A stretch of DNA of 64,000 nt from Trichobilharzia szidati (Eukaryota; Platyhelminthes; Trematoda; Strigeidida; Schistosomatidae). This document shows, one piece after another, positions 57,544 to 64,000 of this stretch (position 1 is the first letter of the stretch; each line of letters begins with the position of its first letter). The stretch covers positions 50,813,564-50,877,563 of the forward strand of contig OX235279.1 in the NCBI GenBank assembly GCA_944472155.2. Direction: 5' to 3'. The position numbers and the translations under genes were made by a program. A model generated the notes under the pieces. The model had not been told where the DNA came from, made no database searches, and was given only the letters and a program-made list of their open reading frames with translations.

Positions 57544-59158
57544 TTGACAGCTGTCAGCGGTTTAAAAAACAGTATTTATTCTAGTAAAAGCGTGCCGACT
57601 AAACAGCATCGAGAAGCCCTAAGAAAGTTAAGGGAGAACGAAAATATTATATTCAGTAGACCTGATAAAGGAGCCGGAGTAGTATTGATGAATAAGTATG
57701 ATTACGATGACAAAATTAATTCGCTTTTACCGGATGAAACGAAATTCTAAAAGCTTAACAACCCAACAGATCTCCAGGGATTGGCTGAAAAGCAGCTAAC
57801 AAACATGTTTTAGGAGCTGAGGAAAAATGGAGTAGTCTCAGAGGCAGCTTACAACCGTCTTAAACCTACTGGAAGTAATACTTCACGTTTGTACGATTTG
57901 CGCAAAGTACATAAACCAGGACTTTCTCTTCACCCAGTCCTAGACATATACAATTCCACCTACCATGGAGTGGGAAAGAGGTTAGGTGAACTCTTCCAAC
58001 CTTTACATAAGAATGTGGTAAATCATAATCTTAAAGATGTTTTCGAATTCATTTCTAACTTACATGATATTAGTGTAAATGGGAAGCAAATGCTGTCCTT
58101 AGATGTAGCATCACTCAATGTATCACTTATGAAGACTATGGAGTTCATATGCCAACAAACACTAGAAAAACAGTTCGACATCGAAATTCCAGTTATTAAT
58201 CTGAAAGATCTGCTTCTAAAAAGCACTGTGAATGTACACTTCATATTCAACAACCTTTATTACAGACAAATCGACGGTATTGCCGTGAGTTCTCCACTGG
58301 GGCCAATTTTGGCAGATATCTTTCTTGTTAAGGTTGAAAATGGTCCATTGAAACAAGTAATAGATAAAACTGATTCTTATTTTCGTTATGTTGATGATAC
58401 GTTTATTATTCTTGATGTGAAAGCTGAAAAGAATGTAATGTTAATAAAATATAATGATGCACATCCATCACTCATCTTCACTTTTGAAGAAGAACATGAT
58501 GGTAGAAAACACTTGCTTGATGTCCAACTGAGCAGAAGGGAGGATAGTTCGCTCAAGAGAGATGTCTGCAGAAAACCTACATCTGTACGACAATATACAC
58601 ATTTCCTCAGTTTTTTATCAATCCGATACAGAATCAATTTGGTCAGATGCCTCACGAATAGAGCGAGAAGGATCTGTACAGATGACTCCCTACAAAATAA
58701 GTTAGGATACATCCAAAATACGCTGGTCCAAATGGGTTACCTTAGAAGATTTGTAAGGAGATACGTGAACACCAGGTATAAGAAAAAGAAACTAACAACA
58801 GTTAAAAAGAAACAACTCTTCCTAAAATTGCACTTTAATGGGGACGTGGCTAGTGAAGTCTTACATCTAAAATTATCGACAGCAATAAAACGGACTTATA
58901 CTGCCGCCACCCTTTGTTTATCAATTTCCAACCGACCAATTATGATTGCTCAAGTGAAAGACAAGCTACCCAGCTGTGCCACTTCTATGTGTATCTATAA
59001 ATTTAGTTGCTCCTGTGGAGAGAGCTATATAGGGCGAACAACTAGACACCTCAAGAAACGCATCAATGAGTATCTTCCTTCATGGTTGGGAAAAGGCCAA
59101 ATAAAATCTATAAAAAGTCCTATTTTGACTGATGTCATCGATAGCGGTCACCAAGTGG
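57544..59158 (+). pseudogene. PLE-G reverse transcriptase and nuclease, long open frame
   Basis: One frame runs from 57544 to the SINE with only two stops, TAA at 57748-57750 and TAG at 57811-57813. The last 1.35 kb is open. RT landmarks: RPDKGAGVVLMNKYDYDD (about 57658), LRKVHKPG (57899), motif A LSLDVASLNVSL (about 58098), GIAVSSPLGPILADIF (58276; most copies have MGSPLG), catalytic YVDD near 58389, LLDVQLSRREDSS, QYTHFLSF, RINLVRCLTNRARR. The nuclease begins CIYKFSCSCGESYIGRTTRH (58990-59049) with GIY-YIG residues visible as SYIG, then SPILTDVIDSGHQVD where the SINE cuts it at 59159. Protein after that point is SINE-derived and should be ignored. PLE proteins copy RNA onto a nicked target. 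Confidence 0.85.
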
Positions 59159-59345
59159 ACTGCGTCGGTGACACAGTGGTTAGGACTCTCGCCGACCATG
59201 CACATGGCCCGGGGTTCGATCCCCTGCGGACGCACACCCGATATCTATAGTCGGCCTGCAAAATTTGGTCTACCGATATCCATGCTGAAAATTCCATACT
59301 TGTACTGAAAATACGGTGTGGCATTAAGCTGTAAATCGAAAAAAG
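59159..59345 (+). mobile_element. SINE A2: tRNA-derived SINE inserted in the PLE-G nuclease
   Basis: Head TGCGTCGGTGACACAGTGGT then TAGGACTCTCGCCGACCATG; perfect B box GGTTCGATCCC (59213-59223); body GGCCTGCAAAATTTGGTCTA; tail GCTGAAAATTCCATACTTGT then ACGGTGTGGCATTAAGCTGT and AAATCGAAAAAAG. The B box is intact, unlike A1. PLE nuclease coding resumes directly after it (SEVIYRIP at about 59352). Confidence 0.85.
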
Positions 59346-59500
59346 TAGCGCCTCCGAAGTTATCTATCGTATTCCGTCAAGCCTTTTGAATGGAATTTGA
59401 ACCCGCCCTTTACAAATAGCCGAAGCTAAGGGAATTCGAGAGAACAATCCTAGTCTTTGCATACAAAAGAAGTTTGTTCTACCTCTGTCTCTCCCTTGGC
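59346..59500 (+). pseudogene. PLE-G nuclease C-terminus, after the SINE
   Basis: SASEVIYRIPSSLLNGI, then LQIAEAKGIRENNPSLCIQK and VLPLSLPWPR, aligning with the tail of PLE-B and PLE-H nucleases. It restarts where the frame stopped at 59158. Confidence 0.8.
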
Positions 59501-59886
59501 CTAGGTGAATTCTATTCAAAACCCTTCCACCCCTTCTTATTTTCCATCTCCTTCGTACTTTTATGATATTTATTTAAACTCTGTTTATCTGTCCACTTCA
59601 CCTTTAGTACTACGTGACTTTTAAGATTTGACCTAATTTATTTATTGAATTCTCTACATATACACATATTACTACTTTCATTATTCTTATAACCACCTGC
59701 ATAAACCTCATTATTATTATTTTGTTATTATTTTAGTCATCGTTATTAATGACGTTCAAAACATAACTAACCCTTACAAACCAAACTATAGAAAAAAGAA
59801 AAATAATCATTATCATTATTATTTGATCCACAAAATCACCGTCATTGGTTAAAATTTTTTAGATATAAATCTATGTAAATTAGAGT

Positions 59887-59925
59887 AAAACCTGAAGATC
59901 TAATTGAAAAAACTATTGTTCGCTT
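59887..59925 (+). ncRNA. hammerhead-like motif at the PLE-G 3' end
   Basis: AAAC, CTGAAGA (59892-59898), TCTAATT, GAA (59906-59908), AAAACTATTGTT (inner AAC/GTT can pair), C (59921), GCTT. The core is intact and C follows stem III; stem I has one mismatch and stem II is not evident. Same position relative to the nuclease as in the other PLEs. Confidence 0.4.
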
Positions 59926-59935
59926 ATATTGTCTT

Positions 59936-61514
59936 GTTCTAATAATAACTACTGACATATATATATATATGTATGCGGCAATGACTGACTTTTTTATTTC
60001 CCAAAAGGAAGTATTGTGATACGCTATATGAAACTGTCAAATATGTATCTTACATGTGTTATTGGTGTCAAATTAAAACTCTATCTATGAACACAACCAT
60101 GAATAAACTGAAATTTTAACGCTTGATTCCTTGTCTTGACATCATATTTTGCCGAGTTAAAAGAATGGTTATTGGTTATCAGATTACACGCACATTTGAA
60201 ATTACACGTGTTGGGTTCACTTTTGTTATGGTGACACAGAAGCTGTGTCAATGACTGCTTGTTGAGGTAAACACAGATTTTATAAAGGCGCTCTGAAACA
60301 ATATCTCATGCCGTACTAGTATTTTTTGTGACTAAAATTTGAATTTCACAACTATGTAGTATGTAGGACTGAACACCTAATAACCAACATCGAGAATTAT
60401 CATGCATTAGGTGATATTATGAATACAATTGAATTTCATGAATTGATTTAAGAATTAAATTGTTGTGCAATGAAAATTCGCGTGACCCCGTGCTAAGCAT
60501 CTGCTAACCAAAATCGAATTCAGATAGTCACATAATCACTAAAACAGTTCTTAACAGACTGTATATTCTCTTCTAATTGAATCTAACCAGCAGTAACCAT
60601 TAGATTGAATTTTCAGAAGCCATCCTATTTAGTGTGATTTGATTGCATTAATAATAAAGTATGTTTTAGCATTGTTGTTGAATAATTTCAGTTGTTTCTT
60701 GATTGCTTTGATCCTCATACTAAAACAAGCTCCCTTTTCTAACTTCTTGCTATCTTCTGGTTTTACACTGTCCGGAAAAAGATGAACTTCAGCAGTGTTT
60801 CGAATGTTAGAACTCCATAATTGTTTAAGGAAATAATAAGTACACTAGAGTCAAATAACATTCAATTATAAATGACAAGAAAAGAGTGCTTTTAGAAAAC
60901 ACTTGATTCATTTCAAAATACAGAGAAGTACTAGTGTGGATAACATATTGTACTAAAACCATATTTCAAAGTGAAGTCTTAACAGATTCAGTTTTTTTCC
61001 ACAGTTTCTTCTACAACAAATTACACTTTTGCCTCTGAATATTTTCAATAAGTGTATTAAATGTTTCAGAATGTGATCATCTAGTTTAGTGAGGCTGTTA
61101 TTTCACCTGCATTTCGACTTCAGTTGAACAGTATATTACTGGTACTAATATCTTACAGAATTTTTAAAGTAAAATTAAATAGTTAGAACTAAACCCTGTC
61201 ATAAAAACAAACTGTAAGCTAGTACCATCTTACCTAAAGGCCGGTTTTTTCACGGATATCGAAGTCTTGTAGAAAGCAATGCCGGTTCACTTATATCCTC
61301 TCAGTGACTTAGTAGCATATCTTTCACTGTCAGGCTAAGATCATGAGTCAACTGGTATTTGGACACAATTATTCTAATCTATTTAAATAGCTCAGCAACA
61401 TGTCGTATAGCATCGCCAAAAGTAAAAAGCAATCATCCATTTGATAACTTTGCGTACCAGAATAATTAACGCAGTCGGTACAGAAACTTCAAATATTTTT
61501 TTAAAAAAAGCTTA
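59936..61514. other. AT-rich gap with short (TA)n
   Basis: (TA)n at about 59958-59971. No gene recognised. Confidence 0.45.
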
Positions 61515-61990
61515 TTCTTCGATGGAATCGGAGAAACGAAATAACATGGACTGGTGAAAACCTTCGGTAAGCCAGTCAGTTTATGTATCCTCTTTCCATA
61601 AAACTGAAAATAGGCATAGGGACATGAAATATCCACATGACATTTACACCTGCAAAGACTGCTCAGATTGCAAAATAAGTGAGAATATATAATCTGGAAG
61701 TGCTAGGAATCAGTGAGCCTAATCATTAACTAGAGAGTTAACTATCTACTTCAGTCATCCAGCCACCATCACCACGAACACACTGAAGGAGCGACTGCCA
61801 TGGTATCACCAATGCATGTAAATTTCAGGTATTTCCAAATATAAAATACATGGAGATATGTTGTAACACAAAAGAGGTAAAAAGGCATCAAGAGACAATG
61901 TGAATTAAAGATATACGTAATCGTGCTATGAAATGTCCTCATCTGTTCTGAAATGTTCTAAAAGATAATGTCAAAGAGAAATAGAATCAA
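61515..61990 (+). mobile_element. RTE-9: 5' (endonuclease-region) fragment of an RTE LINE
   Basis: Matches the 5' part of RTE-3: the GGAATCGGAGAAACGAAATA region followed by CTGGTGAAAACCTTCGGTAA (18870 region of RTE-3: CTGGTGAAAGCCTTCGGGAA), then GAAGTGCTAGGAATC. RTE copies are normally 5'-truncated, so a 5'-only piece is unusual and points to later deletion. Confidence 0.6.
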
Positions 61991-62077
61991 GGACACTGAT
62001 AAATATTCCTCTAGGCGCGGCTCATTTGCTTTGTCATGTCTGTCAATATATTCCTGTTCAGCTTATTTAAACATTTT

Positions 62078-62491
62078 TCAAAGGAATAGTCACTGAACAA
62101 AGAATGTTCTTTTCAATAACTGCGTCATCAGGTCCTACAGTTATGTATACATAATAGTGAATGAATTAGTGTCATTTACAACATTAATGTTTAAATAACA
62201 TCGAATCAATAATAATAATATCAATGCATTGCAGTTCAGTTGCATCACCATAAAAAAAACACTAAATATGGGAAAAATTACGAAAGATAATGATACAAAT
62301 TCATGAATTTATAGTCGCCATTGAAGGCCGGCCACGGCAGTAGTAGTGGTTGGACTTGCTTCTTTTGCACACAAAGCAATGGTTTTTTCACGCGAATCGC
62401 GATAGCCTCCGCTGTTTGGAGTATGCGGTACCTGGATGTTTTCGGCAATTTATCTAGCACTCGGTGGAAGATAGAGAAGGATTCTTCAATG
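62078..62491 (-). repeat. PLE-H left inverted arm (nuclease tail plus 3' UTR)
   Basis: The minus strand encodes SIFHRVLDKLPKTSRYRILQ and TAEAIAIRVKKPLLCVQ before a stop, then the 3' UTR, then the hammerhead-like block at 62135-62095. The right arm has the same order on the plus strand. Confidence 0.9.
62095..62135 (-). ncRNA. hammerhead-like motif, PLE-H left arm
   Basis: Minus strand: GGAC, CTGATGA (62131-62125), CGCAGTTATT, GAA (62114-62112), AAGAACATTCTT (stem III), T, GTTC. Core intact, U-H satisfied with U, stem I GGAC/GTTC with one G-U. Stem II absent. Same sequence as in the right arm. Confidence 0.45.
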
Positions 62492-63340
62492 GCAAACTTC
62501 ACAGACAAGTGGACGGGGTGGCGATGCACTCCCTATTGGATCCCATTTTCGCAGATTTCTTTCCAATTAAACTAGAAAAGGGACCTTTGAACAACCTTAT
62601 CAGAAAATTCTCACTTCATTGCCGGTATATGGATAACACCTTTATTCTTTGTGATAATGATTCGGATAGGAACAATAATAACTCAATTCAATGAAGTTCA
62701 TTCTGCTATAAAATTCATGTGTGAAGACGAATCCCGAAATAGAATTGCCTTCATGGATGTCCTGCTTACAAGAAAACTAGGTGGTAGTACAAAGAGAAAT
62801 TTGCTTAAGGAAAGCACATGGACAGGACAGTATACACATTTTCATAGCTTCGTTCCTCTCCAGTACAAAAGAAATTTAGTAAGGACCCTCAGCCACAGAG
62901 TTAGAGCTATATGCCGAGACGTGGTAATTGAAGATGAAGTAAGGATTGCATATGACACCCTAATTAAGGATAGCTATCCTGAAAAGTCCATCAAGAAACA
63001 CATGACCAAGAAAGCAGAAAAGGACTATTCTCCATCTGTCAATAAGAAGCCTTTACGACTGCAATTAAGGGGTGTGACGCACCTAGTGACAAGTTAAGGA
63101 AATCTTTTCAAAGAAGTTTTAATGCTGGTAAACTACAAGTCATATTTCCCACATGACTGATGGTGATTCCTCGATTGAAAGCACAAGTACCTAGACTAGC
63201 CACTTCTAATTGTATCTACCAATTTTAACTGCGCTTGTGGAGCGAGTTATATTGGCAGTTGCTCTAGGAACTTGATTTTTCTTGCTCTCTGGTGAACATG
63301 TACCAGTGTGGCTAAGTAAAGGTGTAGTAAAAACCATCGA
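62492..63340 (+). pseudogene. PLE-H reverse transcriptase (partial) and nuclease start
   Basis: RT enters at RQVDGVAMHSLLDPIFADFF (GSPLG degraded) and has YMDNTF where YMDDTF is catalytic (62626 region). A frameshift near 62690 leads to FNEVHSAIKFMCEDE, FMDVLLTRKLGG, GQYTHFHSFVPLQYKRNLVR and KKPLRLQL, with a stop at 63095-63097. The nuclease start NCACGASYIG (near 63229) is in another frame. The second catalytic Asp is Asn here and several frameshifts occur, so it is inactive. Confidence 0.8.
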
Positions 63341-63389
63341 CAGTTCGATATTAGACCACCTGATGCAAACTGGCCGACCACAAATCTAG

Positions 63390-63802
63390 CATTGAAGAAT
63401 CCTTCTCTATCTTCCACCGAGTGCTAGATAAATTGCCAAAAACATCCAGGTACCACATACTCCAAACAGCGGAAGCTATCGTGATTCGAGTGAAAAAACC
63501 ATTGCTTTGTGTGCAAAAGAAGCAAGTCCAGCCACTACTACTGCCGTGACCGGCCTTCAGTGGCGACTATAAATTCATGAATTTGTATCATTATCTTTCC
63601 TAATTTTTCTGATATTTAGTGTTTTTTTATGGTGATGCAACTGAACTGCAATGCATTGATATTATTATTATTGATTCGATGTTATTTAAACATTAATGTT
63701 GTAAATGACACTAATTCATTCACTATTATGTATACATAACTGTAGGACCTGATGACGCAGTTATTGAAAAGAACATTCTTTGTTCAGTGTCCATTCTTTT
63801 GA
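63390..63802 (+). repeat. PLE-H right arm, 3' end of element
   Basis: Partner of the left arm. Carries the nuclease C-terminus (HILQTAEAIVIRVKKPLLCV), the 3' UTR with (ATT)n near 63660, and the terminal block. Confidence 0.9.
63745..63785 (+). ncRNA. hammerhead-like motif, PLE-H right arm
   Basis: GGAC (63745-63748), CTGATGA (63749-63755), CGCAGTTATT, GAA (63766-63768), AAGAACATTCTT (63769-63780), T, GTTC (63782-63785). Core complete; stem II missing. Confidence 0.45.
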
Positions 63803-64000
63803 TAAATTGTATTGGGCATTTTGATCAGTTATATGAAAATACTTCTCTCTATGTAAATTTCTTGATTTTATCAGGGTTTAGTTAACATTATTTTTTCAAA
63901 TGCGAATCTAATGAAATGTCGTTTAGGTGTTGAGAGTGATAAGATAAATAAAACTAAGCTACAGTAAAGATGAATTCATGCTCTAATCATTTTAAATATT
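63803..64000. other. AT-rich end of window
   Basis: Nothing recognised. Confidence 0.5.

Larger units (their letters stand above)
57340..59935 (+). mobile_element. PLE-G: best-preserved Penelope-like element, SINE A2 inside
   Basis: N-terminal region from about 57340 (ILLQPNFCDKN, then VDSCQRFKK with a frameshift near 57580), RT, GIY-YIG nuclease, SINE A2 (59159-59345), nuclease C-terminus (59346-59500), 3' UTR, and a hammerhead-like terminus at 59887-59925. No inverted arm was seen at the 5' side, so this copy may be close to full length at its left end. Confidence 0.85.
62078..63802 (+). mobile_element. PLE-H: 5'-truncated PLE with ~413-bp inverted arms
   Basis: Left arm 62078-62491 is the reverse complement of 63390-63802 (roughly 95 percent by eye). 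Each arm contains the nuclease C-terminus, the 3' UTR and the terminal hammerhead-like block. Between them lie the RT from RQVDGVAM onward and the start of the nuclease. The left junction at 62491/62492 cuts directly into the RT coding sequence. Confidence 0.9.

Noticed and set aside
58386..58712. 108-codon minus-strand frame
   Set aside because: Shadow of the PLE-G reverse transcriptase.
59160..59235. tRNA gene within the PLE-G reading frame
   Set aside because: A second copy with the same body and tail occurs at 38010, so it is SINE A.
58950..59250. PLE protein C-terminus as read through to 59250
   Set aside because: Residues after about 59158 are SINE A2 sequence translated by chance; the real nuclease continues after 59345.

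Overview
The window looks like flatworm DNA, most likely a blood fluke (Schistosoma or a close relative). It is AT-rich and gene-poor with long non-coding stretches. Its repeats are those known from schistosome genomes: Penelope-like elements (PLEs) with a GIY-YIG nuclease, RTE-clade and CR1-like LINEs, tRNA-derived SINEs, and relics resembling the Sm-alpha hammerhead-ribozyme SINE. The genus is inferred from this repeat set and from the style of the one gene; no search could be run.

Only one convincing host gene is present: an intronless coding region at 40271-41380 (+). It encodes a 369-residue Ras-superfamily GTPase of the RASD/Rhes (Dexras) type ending in the prenylation box CVIS. A splice acceptor just upstream suggests a 5'-UTR exon further left. 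Everything else that can be recognised is mobile DNA.

Layout. 0-8 kb: hammerhead fragment, a minus-strand PLE nuclease fragment (PLE-A), a 5'-truncated PLE with inverted ends (PLE-B), and an RTE tail (RTE-1). 8-23 kb: degraded RTE copies (RTE-2, RTE-3) and a CR1 fragment (CR1-1). 23-32 kb: fold-back repeats, PLE-C with a SINE inside it, and a fold-back SINE. 32-35 kb: PLE-D on the minus strand, split by CR1-2. 36-38 kb: minus-strand RTE-5, a fold-back, and SINE A1. 40-42 kb: the GTPase gene and SINE B2. 46-52 kb: PLE-E, PLE-F and three minus-strand RTE fragments side by side. 53-56 kb: a Ty3/gypsy relic and hammerhead-type SINEs. 57-60 kb: PLE-G, the best-preserved PLE, interrupted by SINE A2. 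61-64 kb: an RTE 5' fragment and PLE-H with about 413-bp inverted arms.

Three observations stand out. (1) Three PLE copies (B, C, H) share one architecture: each is 5'-truncated, with an inverted copy of its own 3' end joined at the truncation point. (2) The 3' ends of four PLEs (B, D, G, H) carry a block with the order and key residues of a minimal hammerhead ribozyme (CUGANGA ... GAA ... U-H), and in B and H both inverted arms carry it. (3) Two SINE families each appear to share a 3' tail with a different LINE in the window, A with CR1-like and B with RTE, which suggests two separate mobilisation partners.
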